Below are positions 28,035 through 37,543 of a stretch of 64,000 nucleotides of DNA, piece after piece. The translations under genes and the position numbers were made by a program. Positions within the stretch are counted from its first letter, which is position 1, and the number at the start of each line of letters is the position of its first letter. Source of the DNA: Parcubacteria group bacterium (lineage in GTDB: Bacteria; Patescibacteria; ABY1; Buchananbacterales; UBA6539); contig NYZP01000019.1 of NCBI GenBank assembly GCA_002687175.1, positions 27,530-91,529 on the forward strand. The letters are read 5' to 3'. The notes beneath the pieces were generated by a model that saw only the letters and a program-made list of their open reading frames with translations, did not search any database and was not told where the DNA came from.

Positions 28035-28253
28035 TTATTTATTGACTGCTTGATCTTCACCATTCCATTCTTTTATTTTTTTTGTTTGATTGTCTACCGC
28101 TTTATTATAACTGTTGCAATTTTCTGCTGTCCAATGCACGGCATCATCTGAAAAAACATGGATTTTATCTAACTTAATTGCTTCAACAACAGCTTTAGAT
28201 ATTTCCTCGACTGAACTATTGGGATATTTAGCCTTCAGCTCCTTTAAAGTCAT
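28035..28253 (-). CDS. small hypothetical protein between radical SAM and deacetylase genes
   Basis: Seventy-two residues with no family I recognise. The first half predicts as helical and charged (MTLKELKAKYPNSSVEEISK). The middle holds VFSDDAVHWTAENCNSYNKA with a single cysteine and a tryptophan; the end is lysine-rich. It starts two bases after the stop of the B12-radical SAM gene (TGAGTATG), which suggests translational coupling, and an 84-base gap follows. Its position beside a radical SAM gene invites comparison with peptide substrates, but it has no leader-core pattern or cysteine-rich end. It is probably real because of the tight coupling, with the usual caution for short genes. Confidence 0.55.
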   Translation of the reverse strand: MTLKELKAKYPNSSVEEISKAVVEAIKLDKIHVFSDDAVHWTAENCNSYNKAVDNQTKKIKEWNGEDQAVNK

Positions 28254-28255
28254 AC

Positions 28256-29692
28256 TCAGTTACATTTTTTAATTTCTTGTTTCCACTCAAACATACGACG
28301 TATAAGGCCATACAGCCCTCTGCTATAAGCTTTAAACTCACCCCAGGTTTTAATTCTAGAAATCATTTCAAATACTTTCTTTGGCCGAAAATAAAACTGT
28401 TTAAAAGCACTATTAGTATAGTCTTGAAGTTCTTGACTGGAAACATCACAAATATCTGCCATTGGAACGACACCTTTTGGTACAAAATCATCCCAATTAG
28501 TGGCATTGTCTAAATGTTTGTAATGAGTGGTATATACTTCTGTACCAGGAAAAGGTATGAGGCGATTAAATGAGGCTATCGTTGGGTTAACCTCTTTTGC
28601 AAAATCAATAGTTTGCTCAACAGTTTGTTTTGTTTCACCAGGAGCACCTAAAATAAAAGAGGCGATAGTTTTAAAACCAAGTTCATTTGACCTTTGAACA
28701 GCCCAACGAATTTGATCAAGAGTTGTTCCCTTTTTAAAATTATTTAAGATGTCTTGATTACCAGATTCAATGCCATATAAGATACTAAAACAACCGGCTC
28801 TTCTCATCAACTTTAACATTTCTTCATTAATGGTATTCACTCTAGAAAAGCAGTACCAATCAATTTTCAATTGACGATCAATTATTCCTTGACAAATTTC
28901 CGTTGTCCTTTCTTTATTTACGGTAAAAGTGTCATCAACAAAAATAATATATTCAACTCCATATTCCTTCATTACGTACTCTATTTGGTCTAACATATAT
29001 TTAGGGCTATGATATCTAAAAGAGTAACCTAAAGTTTTCCACGAAGCGCAAAATGTACACCTTGCTGGACAGCCACGACTAGATATTAAAGTAATTGATT
29101 TTTTACCCCTATCTAAATGGACATTTGGTCGATAATTATTAATATCAACAAGTTCCCAAGCAGGATATGGCAAATCGTCCAGCTCTTGAATTAATTGACG
29201 AGCTTCTGTCACTACAATCTCACCATCTTTGTTTTTATAAACGAGCCCTTTAACATCAGAAAAATCCCGTGAGCCACTTTCATATTTTTTAACAATATCA
29301 AGTATGGTGTAATCTGACTCAGCAATTGATATTAAATCAAATTGTGGAAAATTTTTGGCTATTTGAGTTGGTACTGATGAGGCGTGAATACCACCTAGGA
29401 CAGTAAAAGTACCTAATTCTTCCTTGATTAATTCCGCCATTTTAGATGCCCCTTTAAAATTTGCTGTCATACAGGTGATACCAATAATTTCAGGATTTTT
29501 TGCTCGTAAGTAAGTAAGTATTTCTTCCTTACCCATATTATATATTTCCGGCTCAAAGATTGATACCTCATGACCCTCTCTCTTTAAAACAGCTGCTAAA
29601 TAACCAATACCAATGGGAAAAGTATAATTAGGACCAACATTTAATGATCCGTATATATCAAGATATGGAGCTTGGATTAAGACTACCTTCAT
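28256..29692 (-). CDS. B12-binding-domain radical SAM protein
   Basis: Protein of 478 residues. The N-terminal cobalamin-type region includes VVLIQAPYLDIYG, FPIGIGYLAAVLKREGHEVSI and TVLGGIHASSVP. The cluster motif C208-x3-C212-x2-C215 is in SRGCPARCTFC. AGCFSILYGIESGNQDIL and the C-terminal FYFRPKKVFEMISRIKTWGEF match the other paralogues, especially the one at 15661. DxHxxG is absent. It lies between a GT2 gene and the small coupled protein at 28035-28253. The reaction is not known; methylation or a radical rearrangement of a glycan or lipid intermediate is an inference. Confidence 0.88.
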   Translation of the reverse strand: MKVVLIQAPYLDIYGSLNVGPNYTFPIGIGYLAAVLKREGHEVSIFEPEIYNMGKEEILTYLRAKNPEIIGITCMTANFKGASKMAELIKEELGTFTVLGGIHASSVPTQIAKNFPQFDLISIAESDYTILDIVKKYESGSRDFSDVKGLVYKNKDGEIVVTEARQLIQELDDLPYPAWELVDINNYRPNVHLDRGKKSITLISSRGCPARCTFCASWKTLGYSFRYHSPKYMLDQIEYVMKEYGVEYIIFVDDTFTVNKERTTEICQGIIDRQLKIDWYCFSRVNTINEEMLKLMRRAGCFSILYGIESGNQDILNNFKKGTTLDQIRWAVQRSNELGFKTIASFILGAPGETKQTVEQTIDFAKEVNPTIASFNRLIPFPGTEVYTTHYKHLDNATNWDDFVPKGVVPMADICDVSSQELQDYTNSAFKQFYFRPKKVFEMISRIKTWGEFKAYSRGLYGLIRRMFEWKQEIKKCN

Positions 29693-29697
29693 ATTTT

Positions 29698-30567
29698 TTA
29701 TTTTTCCCGCCTTAATGATGCCAACTGATCAGCCAATAATCCATTAAAAAATAAAATAACACCAGTTAATATTATAAGGATGCCAGAATTTGGCATACGA
29801 CCAAAAATGACAATACCATTGACCGAGAACAGTAAACCAAAAATAGTTAAAAATAAACTAATTGGCATAAATATTTTAAGTGGATTAAACAACATAATAA
29901 CTCTTAAAATTAATAGAATTGTTTTAAAACCATCTCTAAAATATTTAACGGAACTGTGACTACCTGGTTTTCTTTCTTGAATATGGATTGGAACATAACC
30001 AACGTTAAGACCTTCTTTGAAAAAAGCTAAAGTGATTGTTGTTGACAAAGAAAATGAATTAGGCAAGATATGAACAAACTTTAAAAATAAATCTTTTTTA
30101 ACAACTCTTAATCCTGAATTTAAATCAGGAATTTTTTTATCAACTAATACATTAGCTATCAACTGTAATATTTTCTTACCGGGCATTCTAGATTTTGGAC
30201 CTTTATACTCAACCCGAGAACCAACGACCATATCAAACTGATCAATTTTTTCTAACACCGGTTGCAAAATTTCGGCTTGATGCTGGCCATCACCATCAAA
30301 AAATAATACCCAATCATATTTAGAATTTTTTACACCAGTTTTCAATGATGCACCATAACCCTTATTATAAGGATGATTAATTAATCTGACAGGTTTAGAC
30401 TTTACTAATTCTGCTGTCTTGTCAGCTGAAGCATCATTAACAATGATAATCTCATGTTTATAATCTTTAAAAAAATTATTTAAGTTATCAATAACTCCTG
30501 AGATTGCTTTTTCTTCATTGTAGGCAGGAACAATAACTGAAATTCCCTGATTTTTAAAACTCATCAT
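29698..30567 (-). CDS. membrane-anchored family 2 glycosyltransferase
   Basis: GT2 enzyme of 289 residues. VIVPAYNEEKAISGVI, IIVNDASADKTAELV, NKGYGASLKTG, FFDGDGQHQAE and VVGSRVEYKGP define the catalytic domain. The two C-terminal helices end in GLLADQLASLRREK. It shares the C-terminal design with the gene at 14688-15602. Likely a polyprenyl-phosphate glycosyltransferase. It overlaps the radical SAM gene upstream by four bases and is followed by the B12-radical SAM gene six bases on, so the three are probably translated together. Confidence 0.88.
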   Translation of the reverse strand: MMSFKNQGISVIVPAYNEEKAISGVIDNLNNFFKDYKHEIIIVNDASADKTAELVKSKPVRLINHPYNKGYGASLKTGVKNSKYDWVLFFDGDGQHQAEILQPVLEKIDQFDMVVGSRVEYKGPKSRMPGKKILQLIANVLVDKKIPDLNSGLRVVKKDLFLKFVHILPNSFSLSTTITLAFFKEGLNVGYVPIHIQERKPGSHSSVKYFRDGFKTILLILRVIMLFNPLKIFMPISLFLTIFGLLFSVNGIVIFGRMPNSGILIILTGVILFFNGLLADQLASLRREK

Positions 30568-31532
30568 ATAAAATCAATATTAGACTCACGGTCAGGATGT
30601 TTAATATGATAAAGTAATTTATTTATTTCATGATCTTTGCAACATACTTGGCAATCATTATCAACTAATTTACAAGCTTTAATCTTTTTTCTTTTATCTG
30701 ATTTCCAGATATCAAGAAAACTGTGTTCATTCAAATTACCAAAAATATATGGCTCCTTACCAAGCTTGTACATGCAAACATTGACATCACCTCGAAAATC
30801 GATTACTGGACAAAAATTATGGCCGTAGCAGGTATCATAAGTTCTAGGTTTTGTAGCATCTTCAAATTTATATTCTGATAAAATGATTTTAAAATTTTCG
30901 TCTTCTAATTCTTTCAGCTTATAAGGTATTTCAAGATTCTTCTGTTTATCATAGGTTTTGGCTAAAGCTGGTCTAACTTGAAAATAATAAACTCCTAACT
31001 CTTTGGCTTGTTTGGCATATTCATAAGCTTTTGGATAACTTTCTTCAGTAACATTTAAACAAATACCTATTGGTGTTTTACTGCTGGTATATTCTTTGAG
31101 TAATTTACGATCAATACCATCCATAAATTTCTCGGTTAAAGAAATACGAATCCAATCATAAAATTCTGGATTTATTCTATTTTTTTCGTAACTTAAAGCA
31201 TTAGTAAAAAGTCCTTGAGAAAAACCAAGTTTATGAGCAGTTTCATTAAATTCGTTAATATTTGGATGTAGAGTTGGTTCTCCTCCACCAGTCCAGGAAA
31301 TAGCTTTAATACCCATTGAAGCCATGTCAGATAAGGTTCTAAGCATTACATCTTTATTAATACCGTCACCGCTATGAGTACCACCATAAAAACACCACGG
31401 ACATTTAGCATTACAGTAGTTTGTTGGTGAAATCTCGATTAGTACCGGTACGTTATCGCCTGTTTTTAACCAGTCATTAACACGATCCCAATTCCAGAGT
31501 AATTTCATTTGCGGATTAAAGGTAACTTTCAT
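30564..31532 (-). CDS. radical SAM protein with C-terminal cysteine-rich (SPASM-like) region
   Basis: Protein of 322 residues. The cluster motif C40-x3-C44-x2-C47 is in NYCNAKCPWC, followed by ISWTGGGEPTLHP, the SAM-binding GGGEP strand. The C-terminal part has several cysteines: DTCYGHNFCPV, VNVCMYKLG, CKLVDNDCQVCC. These could bind auxiliary clusters as in SPASM or twitch proteins. There is no cobalamin domain. It overlaps the reductase-like gene upstream by 17 bases. It is the second such protein in this region. Substrate unknown; the neighbours suggest glycan, not peptide. Confidence 0.85.
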   Translation of the reverse strand: MKVTFNPQMKLLWNWDRVNDWLKTGDNVPVLIEISPTNYCNAKCPWCFYGGTHSGDGINKDVMLRTLSDMASMGIKAISWTGGGEPTLHPNINEFNETAHKLGFSQGLFTNALSYEKNRINPEFYDWIRISLTEKFMDGIDRKLLKEYTSSKTPIGICLNVTEESYPKAYEYAKQAKELGVYYFQVRPALAKTYDKQKNLEIPYKLKELEDENFKIILSEYKFEDATKPRTYDTCYGHNFCPVIDFRGDVNVCMYKLGKEPYIFGNLNEHSFLDIWKSDKRKKIKACKLVDNDCQVCCKDHEINKLLYHIKHPDRESNIDFI

Positions 31533-32307
31533 GTATGTATTCTTTTAAAGCTAATTTATAAGATCTTAAGTGTTTAGTTTTAATTGATGAGTCTTTAACT
31601 CTCGGGGCAATTTCTTTGAAGTTATTATTGATAAAAAATTTATGTTTTTTCCCTAAAATATTTGCTATTTCGTTAGCTAGTTGCCAACGGGTGACCCGAC
31701 CTTGATTACCAACTTCATAAATCCCAAACTGTTTATTTTGATATTTTTTCCAACAAAAATCTATTAGATCTTTAATATAAGTTGGCGAGCTATACCGATT
31801 ATTAGTAAGTTCTATCCGGTGTCCAGTTTTTAAAGATTTCAGTAAAAATCCTACAAAATTTTTATCCTTATGTTTTCCGCCACCAAACAGTAAGTCCGTC
31901 CGAAAAACAAAAAACTTTTTATAAATTTTTTTATTAAATAACTTAACTGATAGATATTTAGTAACTGCGTAAACATTTATCAAATCTTTATCTTGGGTAG
32001 ACCCAAAATGCATCAGGGGAACATTTTTTTGTTGACAGATTTTTAACAGATTAGCTGGGCCTAAAAAATTTGTTTTTACTGCTTGTTTAGGATTTTTTTC
32101 ACAGTAATCTATATTACTAATAGCAGCACAGTTTATTACTAGATCTATTCCTTTTTTAATATACTGTTTCACCTCTGGTAACTCAGCAATGTCACACTCT
32201 TTTTGTGTAGGTAAAATCAATTCATAGTCTTTGTCAAGAAACCTTACAAACTCACTACCCAACATACCATTACTACCGAAAATCAAAATCTTTTTATTTT
32301 TTACCAT
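31516..32307 (-). CDS. RmlD-like sugar reductase / SDR
   Basis: Protein of 263 residues. NAD(P) binding is through ILIFGSNGMLGSEF. CDIAELPEVKQYIKK and VINCAAISNIDYCEKNP resemble dTDP-4-dehydrorhamnose reductase. The catalytic YxxxK is Y-A-V-T-K in NVYAVTKYLS, preceded by a HFGSTQ strand. RmlD-type enzymes reduce a 4-keto sugar nucleotide to the final deoxysugar. Whether the substrate is dTDP- or GDP-linked is unclear. It overlaps the downstream radical SAM gene by 17 bases and follows a B12-radical SAM gene directly, without a gap. Confidence 0.8.
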   Translation of the reverse strand: MVKNKKILIFGSNGMLGSEFVRFLDKDYELILPTQKECDIAELPEVKQYIKKGIDLVINCAAISNIDYCEKNPKQAVKTNFLGPANLLKICQQKNVPLMHFGSTQDKDLINVYAVTKYLSVKLFNKKIYKKFFVFRTDLLFGGGKHKDKNFVGFLLKSLKTGHRIELTNNRYSSPTYIKDLIDFCWKKYQNKQFGIYEVGNQGRVTRWQLANEIANILGKKHKFFINNNFKEIAPRVKDSSIKTKHLRSYKLALKEYIHESYL

Positions 32308-33873
32308 CTAGGTAACCCGCGCTTCCTTCTGGGTCAATACTTGAAACAAAAATTTTATTCTTTCGGCAAACTTCAAAATTGAACCACTAAATAAATATAC
32401 CAATATTCCTTTAGAAGCTAACAAGCGCTCATTGGTCTTATTAAAAAAACTTCTTTTTTCTGGATCACCAATTCGAAAAATATGCTGTCTGATTAATACT
32501 CGACTTAAATAATGATCATTATATCTTAAAGATTCTTTAATAAGATGTGGTAAAACAGTCTCGTGAGGAATATTTTCAAATAATGGAATGTGTGTTGGCG
32601 TTGACATTAAATAGTTACGCTTGTCTTCAAACGGTTCAACCCAACTAAAATTCATTTGATTTCTTCTTTCAGCTACTTTTTCTAATTCAGCACCAGGATA
32701 AATTCTTAAAGCGCCAATACCACCAGCTTCAATCAAATACTTTCTTAATTTTTTATGTAATCTGACATTTTCTGAAACATCATCGAGGGTCTCACCAGGA
32801 GTGGAAATTAAAATACCACCACGAACAATAATTTTATTTCTGTTGAGAGTTTCGAGACACTTAAAAGTTTGATCTATACCAATCTTTTTCTTCATTAGCT
32901 TCAAAGAATTGTTGCTTAAATTTTCTATACCTAAGGTAATCATTCGGCAACCACTTTCGTAAAGTTTCTTAGCTGTTTCATCATCAACTGAATCAATCCT
33001 AGCCAAGCAAGCATAACGTATTCGACTGTCTAGATTCTTTAGACCGTCGGCTAACTCATGAAACCATTTTTTATTGGCGATTAAATGATCGTCCTGAAAA
33101 ACAAAATCGGTGATTCCTTGATCTAAAAAATACTTTACTTGCTTTAAACAATTTTCTACTTTTAATGTTCTTAATGTTCTGGTCCACATTGCTTCGGCTG
33201 AACAAAAGACACAGTTAAACGGACAACCACGAGAAAAAATTAAATTAGCCATTGGCTTTTCAGTTTTGTTCTGACGAACAATGGACATCTTATCTAAGTC
33301 ATCATATTCTTCTTCCTGTGGAATATAAGATTTATACTTATGATTGTTAGCCAGTGAGAAATCCGGCATTGGCAAGTCATTCAAATCTTTGACAGCATCT
33401 TGAGCAGGGTTAATAATTGTCTTACCATTTTCTCGATAAGTTATACCCTTAACTTCCGCCATTGACCTTTTGCCTTCTAAAACTTCAAATAACTGAACAA
33501 TTGTTTTCTCACCTTCACCGCGAATTGCCACATCAACATAATCTAACTTATCAATAATATCTCGGTGAACCATGGTGGGAAAAGGACCACCCAGTACCAC
33601 CAGTGACTGCGGACGCGCTGCTTTGGCAAGCTTAGCCGTGTCAAAAGCGGCAATGCGGTCTTCAACATTAAAAGATATTCCAATAACGTCTGGCTTAAAA
33701 TCTTTGACCATGCCTTGAAACTCTTCTGGGCTTGGATTATCCAAATAAGCATCCATATACTTAACCTCCGCGCCATACTGTTTGGCAACCGTGGCTATAC
33801 TGAGCATGCCAATTGGGCTTAAAATGTGCTTTTCGCCATAATACCCTATTGGATTTGTAATAAAAAAACGCAT
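32308..33873 (-). CDS. B12-binding-domain radical SAM protein, longest paralogue
   Basis: Protein of 521 residues. The cobalamin-type region has FFITNPIGYYGEKHILSP, VVLGGPFPTMVHRDI and IRGEGEKTIVQLF. The cluster motif is C217-x3-C221-x2-C224 in SRGCPFNCVFC. The later glycine strand reads CRMITLGIENLSNNSL, diverging from the GVES pattern of the others, and the C-terminus lacks their FYFRPK ending (it has YLSRVLIRQHIFRIG). It is therefore the most distant of the five. No DxHxxG motif. It abuts the RmlD-like gene. The reaction is unknown. Confidence 0.86.
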   Translation of the reverse strand: MRFFITNPIGYYGEKHILSPIGMLSIATVAKQYGAEVKYMDAYLDNPSPEEFQGMVKDFKPDVIGISFNVEDRIAAFDTAKLAKAARPQSLVVLGGPFPTMVHRDIIDKLDYVDVAIRGEGEKTIVQLFEVLEGKRSMAEVKGITYRENGKTIINPAQDAVKDLNDLPMPDFSLANNHKYKSYIPQEEEYDDLDKMSIVRQNKTEKPMANLIFSRGCPFNCVFCSAEAMWTRTLRTLKVENCLKQVKYFLDQGITDFVFQDDHLIANKKWFHELADGLKNLDSRIRYACLARIDSVDDETAKKLYESGCRMITLGIENLSNNSLKLMKKKIGIDQTFKCLETLNRNKIIVRGGILISTPGETLDDVSENVRLHKKLRKYLIEAGGIGALRIYPGAELEKVAERRNQMNFSWVEPFEDKRNYLMSTPTHIPLFENIPHETVLPHLIKESLRYNDHYLSRVLIRQHIFRIGDPEKRSFFNKTNERLLASKGILVYLFSGSILKFAERIKFLFQVLTQKEARVT

Positions 33874-33877
33874 ATTG

Positions 33878-35098
33878 TTAAGAATTTCTTAATAATAACG
33901 AAGAATAAGAATCTCTGATTCTTAAAGCTAATTGGCTAAAATTAGTATTTTTCTCGACAAATTGACGAGCATTTTTGCCGAATTGTGATATATGAGAAGG
34001 ATATAAGATAAAATGCTCCATGGCTTTAGATAACTCCTCTATATTACCATGATTTATAGAAATTCCAAGACCACTATTCTCAAAGTTAATTGTATCATAC
34101 TTCTTTGATAAAATCACTGGTTTTCCCATTGCCATGGCCTCGATATGGACTTTATAAATACCAAATTGACCCAAGGCATCAGACACGAAAACATCACAAA
34201 CAGCATAATAGTCAAGTCGTCTATTTCCGACTACTTTTCCGACAAATTCGATTTTTTTATTATCTCCAGCTAATTTTTTAAAATCAGCTTCACTTGAAGG
34301 GGCTCCTTCACCAGCAATAATTAATTTAACATTTTTATATTTTTGACAAAGTAAATTAAAGGCTTGAATAACATAATGGAGACCTTTTCTCTTTGATAGC
34401 ATACCTAAAAATAAAAAAGTAATAGCTTTATTATCTTTTTCTATATTAGACTTGTAATCTAAATTAAATTTTTCAGCATTAACTGCCATGGGGAAAAAAA
34501 CAAAATCAGATTTATAACCCTTAGCTTTTAAGTCATCAATAATTTTTGTTTCCCTAACAGCGTACAAATCAACGCCGCGAGGAAACTTTTCATCAGGAAT
34601 AAAAATTTTGTAAAAGTAATGAGAAAACTTATTAAATATTTTTTCTAATAGGCCATACTTAGGTTGTGGCAAAGAAATTTCTTCCCATTTTTTTTGACGG
34701 TCATAATTAATGTCGTCAAGAAACTCTTTATCTTCATAATCGTACGGTAGGTCAGCAGTTGAAACAAATGGTCTAAGTTTAAATCGACTAAAAGGATGAG
34801 GACCATTAGTTGGTATTAAATGAATAATATCTATTTTTTTAAAAAATATTAATGGCAGGGAATAAAAAAATGTTTTTAGCATATATGGTTTAGTGAAATT
34901 AGGAATTTTTTGACACCCCGGAACTGTATAAACTTTAATATTAGGATGAAGCTTGGACTCTTTAATCTCGGTAAAGCAAGACACTACATAAATTTTAATA
35001 CCTAGCTTGGCCAGTTCATGTGATAACCCCCAAGCACCTTGGACCTCCCCGCCAACATGGATGTCAGAAAATATGTGTGTGATAAATAAAATTCTCAT
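33878..35098 (-). CDS. family 4 glycosyltransferase
   Basis: GT-B enzyme of 406 residues. FITHIFSDIHVGGEVQGAWG is the acceptor-side loop. IIHLIPTNGPHPFSRF is in the first domain. The donor domain shows FLFLGMLSKRKGLHYVIQAF, LIIAGEGAPSS, and a terminal FGIYKVHIEAMAMGKPVIL in the E-x7-E position. Cytosolic, nucleotide-sugar-dependent. Its start overlaps the flippase stop by four bases, tying glycan extension to export. Confidence 0.9.
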   Translation of the reverse strand: MRILFITHIFSDIHVGGEVQGAWGLSHELAKLGIKIYVVSCFTEIKESKLHPNIKVYTVPGCQKIPNFTKPYMLKTFFYSLPLIFFKKIDIIHLIPTNGPHPFSRFKLRPFVSTADLPYDYEDKEFLDDINYDRQKKWEEISLPQPKYGLLEKIFNKFSHYFYKIFIPDEKFPRGVDLYAVRETKIIDDLKAKGYKSDFVFFPMAVNAEKFNLDYKSNIEKDNKAITFLFLGMLSKRKGLHYVIQAFNLLCQKYKNVKLIIAGEGAPSSEADFKKLAGDNKKIEFVGKVVGNRRLDYYAVCDVFVSDALGQFGIYKVHIEAMAMGKPVILSKKYDTINFENSGLGISINHGNIEELSKAMEHFILYPSHISQFGKNARQFVEKNTNFSQLALRIRDSYSSLLLRNS

Positions 35099-36432
35099 GA
35101 TGCTTTTTGCTGTATTTTATTTAATTGATTTCTTAACAGAAAAAAATTAACTACTAAGGAAAAAAGAGCCCAATAAATTATCAGAGTGATAACACTTTTT
35201 AAAGGTGACATAAATTGCAATATAAAAATAAATAAAGCGAGGCCAGAAACTAAATTAGTGACATTAGCTGCTATCACTGTCTTCATTTTATTCATCGTTC
35301 TATATAATGAACTGTAACCAACGGCAAATCCTGCCATGATAGTACTAAGACTTAAAACATAAACTAAATTAATACTTGGAATAAATTCACGCCCATATAA
35401 AAATTTAATAAGCACTGAAGCAATCACTAAAAAACCTAAAGTTAAAATAATAAAAATTATACCAGTATAAAATGACGATTTATAAAAATTACTTTTTAAA
35501 TCTCTAGCGCTAGCAGCCTTAGCTTTAGGTAATTGAACTTGTAATAGTCTGGCAATTGGTCCTAAAAATATTTTTGGTAATGTTAAATAAGCAATCGCTA
35601 TTTTTAAATTAGCAACTTGCTCTGGTGTTCCTAAAAAACCTAAAAAAATTAAAGGTAAAATAGCAAAAGAGTTAGCAATGTTTTTATCAACTGCAATAGT
35701 AAAACCAAATTTAAAATATTTAGAAACTTTTACTTTACTAAAGTTTTTATATATTTCTACCAATGATGGGACTAATTTATTACGCCGAGAAAAATGAAAG
35801 TATACCCATAACGAAAAAAACATAAAAACTATCGTGGTCAATAAGTGACCCCAAACAATCCCCCAAAGACCCAAACCTAATAAAACAAAAATAGCCGGAA
35901 TAAGATTTAAAAATAATTTATTAATATTTTCTACTACTGTTAAGTACCTTATTTTTCTTAATACTTGAAGCATAATTACCAGTAAAGAAAAAAATGTACG
36001 AATAATAACAGCTATTAAAATTAATCTAGCTAAGTTACCAATTTGTGGTTGATGATATAAAATATTGGTTAACCAGGGAGCTAGAATAATTGCTAAAAAA
36101 CCAACGGTTAATACAGAAATTAAACTAACTTTTAAAAAATAGGTTAGAATATCTTTTACTTCGTCTTTATTACCGTTAGCATATGCCTCAGACAACAAGG
36201 TAATAGTGGCATAGCCAATCCCCCAATCCATAAAAATACCAACTAAAGCAGTAAAAGCAAAAATCAAAGCATAATTTCCATAAACTTCAGCTCCTAAGAC
36301 ACGGGCAAAGATAACCGAGGCTACCAAGGCGATAGCTGTACCAAAAAAAGATCCTACTTGTAAGGTAAATACATCTCTGACAAACTTTAAATTTCTAAAA
36401 TAATTAAATTTATTTGTTAAAACCTTAACCAT
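35095..36432 (-). CDS. Wzx-like oligosaccharide flippase (MATE/MOP superfamily)
   Basis: Membrane protein of 445 residues with about 12-14 helices. It begins near FVRDVFTLQVGSFFGTA and IFARVLGAEVYGNYALIFA, the N-terminal signature of polysaccharide flippases, and ends with a short basic tail (LRNQLNKIQQK). It moves undecaprenyl-diphosphate-linked repeats to the outer leaflet. A longer reading from 36495 would overlap the upstream GT4 gene by 71 bases. I prefer the ATG at 36432, which overlaps by eight. Together with the initiating transferase and the ligase/polymerase it completes a Wzx/Wzy-like set. Confidence 0.88.
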   Translation of the reverse strand: MVKVLTNKFNYFRNLKFVRDVFTLQVGSFFGTAIALVASVIFARVLGAEVYGNYALIFAFTALVGIFMDWGIGYATITLLSEAYANGNKDEVKDILTYFLKVSLISVLTVGFLAIILAPWLTNILYHQPQIGNLARLILIAVIIRTFFSLLVIMLQVLRKIRYLTVVENINKLFLNLIPAIFVLLGLGLWGIVWGHLLTTIVFMFFSLWVYFHFSRRNKLVPSLVEIYKNFSKVKVSKYFKFGFTIAVDKNIANSFAILPLIFLGFLGTPEQVANLKIAIAYLTLPKIFLGPIARLLQVQLPKAKAASARDLKSNFYKSSFYTGIIFIILTLGFLVIASVLIKFLYGREFIPSINLVYVLSLSTIMAGFAVGYSSLYRTMNKMKTVIAANVTNLVSGLALFIFILQFMSPLKSVITLIIYWALFSLVVNFFLLRNQLNKIQQKAS

Positions 36433-37543
36433 AAACTTTTTTATATTTTTCAATAACCTCTGACCAATCAAATTGTCGTACCCATTTTTTACCATTGACT
36501 CCTAATTCTTGTGAGAAGTCTTTATCTTTTAAAATTTTAATAATTGCTTGAGCAGTTTGGTCAATGTTCTCTTGTTCAACTAATAAACCGCTATAACCAT
36601 CTCTGATGGCATCTTCGGCACCGCAACCTTTAGTACCAATAACTGGTTTACCATAGGCGCTAGCCTCTAAATAAACTAAACCAAAACCCTCAAACTTATT
36701 TTTACTGACAACAATTGGCGTTAACAAAAAAAGATTACATTTTTGATAGAAATCTTTTAGCTCATTATCAGATAAATTTTGTAAAAATATAACAGTTTGT
36801 TCTAATCCATGTTTAGCGGTTAATTCCTCAAGTTGATTAAAATAGTCAGCGTCTGGTTTACTGGCAACAATAAAATATTTAACGTCGGGAATTTCTTTTT
36901 TAACCTTGGCCATAGCGGCAATAGTAACATGATAACCTTTACGATGTTTCAAGTTACCGACACTTAGGACAATCGGAAAATCTTCTTGACCATGACGATC
37001 AACTAACTGGCCTTGACTGGTAAATTCATCCAAGTTAATTCCATTACTAATGACTTCTAAATTATTGAGTTCTATCCTTTTGGTAATTTGTTGCTTAGTA
37101 AAATTACTAACACATATAACTTTGTAAGCCACTTTAAAGGATTTTATTAACAGACCACGAGAACGTTTATTGTCCAACGGGGCAACACCGTAAGTACCGT
37201 GAACGGTAATAAATCTTTTTTTAAATTTAGCTGGAATGAAACTAAAAAAAGTACAGTAAGGATAATCAGAAAAAAAATGAACTAAATCTGCTTTTAAAAA
37301 ATAAGGTAAAATTTTAAGTGTTTGCCGTAGATAAATCAACGGCTTTGTTAATTTTTCTATTGCCGGTAAATCGTAAATTTTCAACTTCAAACCGTCTAAA
37401 TCATGTTCGTCAGACCTTGGTCTTTCCGAAGTAAAAACAGTGATTTGAAAATCACTACTTAACTGCTTCAGCATTTCCACAGAGTATCTCCCCTGCCCTT
37501 CAGTCACCGATAACGACCTGGTTAAAACTAACAATTGTTTCAT
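36425..37543 (-). CDS. family 4 glycosyltransferase
   Basis: GT-B enzyme of 372 residues. LVLTRSLSVTEGQGRYSVEML is at the N-terminus and LVHFFSDYPYC in the acceptor domain. VLSVGNLKHRKGYHVTIAAM, FLQNLSDNELKDFYQKCNLFLLTP and FGLVYLEASAYGKPVIGT mark the donor domain, with E-x7-E geometry around the last. It overlaps the B12-radical SAM gene upstream by four bases and the flippase downstream by eight, so it is embedded in one transcript. Donor unknown. Confidence 0.91.
   Translation of the reverse strand: MKQLLVLTRSLSVTEGQGRYSVEMLKQLSSDFQITVFTSERPRSDEHDLDGLKLKIYDLPAIEKLTKPLIYLRQTLKILPYFLKADLVHFFSDYPYCTFFSFIPAKFKKRFITVHGTYGVAPLDNKRSRGLLIKSFKVAYKVICVSNFTKQQITKRIELNNLEVISNGINLDEFTSQGQLVDRHGQEDFPIVLSVGNLKHRKGYHVTIAAMAKVKKEIPDVKYFIVASKPDADYFNQLEELTAKHGLEQTVIFLQNLSDNELKDFYQKCNLFLLTPIVVSKNKFEGFGLVYLEASAYGKPVIGTKGCGAEDAIRDGYSGLLVEQENIDQTAQAIIKILKDKDFSQELGVNGKKWVRQFDWSEVIEKYKKVYG

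Noticed and set aside
28035..28253. RiPP precursor for the neighbouring radical SAM enzyme
   Set aside because: There is no leader-core layout, no cluster of modifiable residues at the C-terminus, and the adjacent enzyme has a B12-type rather than a SPASM/RRE architecture; kept only as an unknown small protein.
36433..36495. Longer N-terminus of the flippase
   Set aside because: It would overlap the upstream GT4 gene by 71 bases and adds a segment not typical of flippases; the ATG at 36432 overlaps by only eight.
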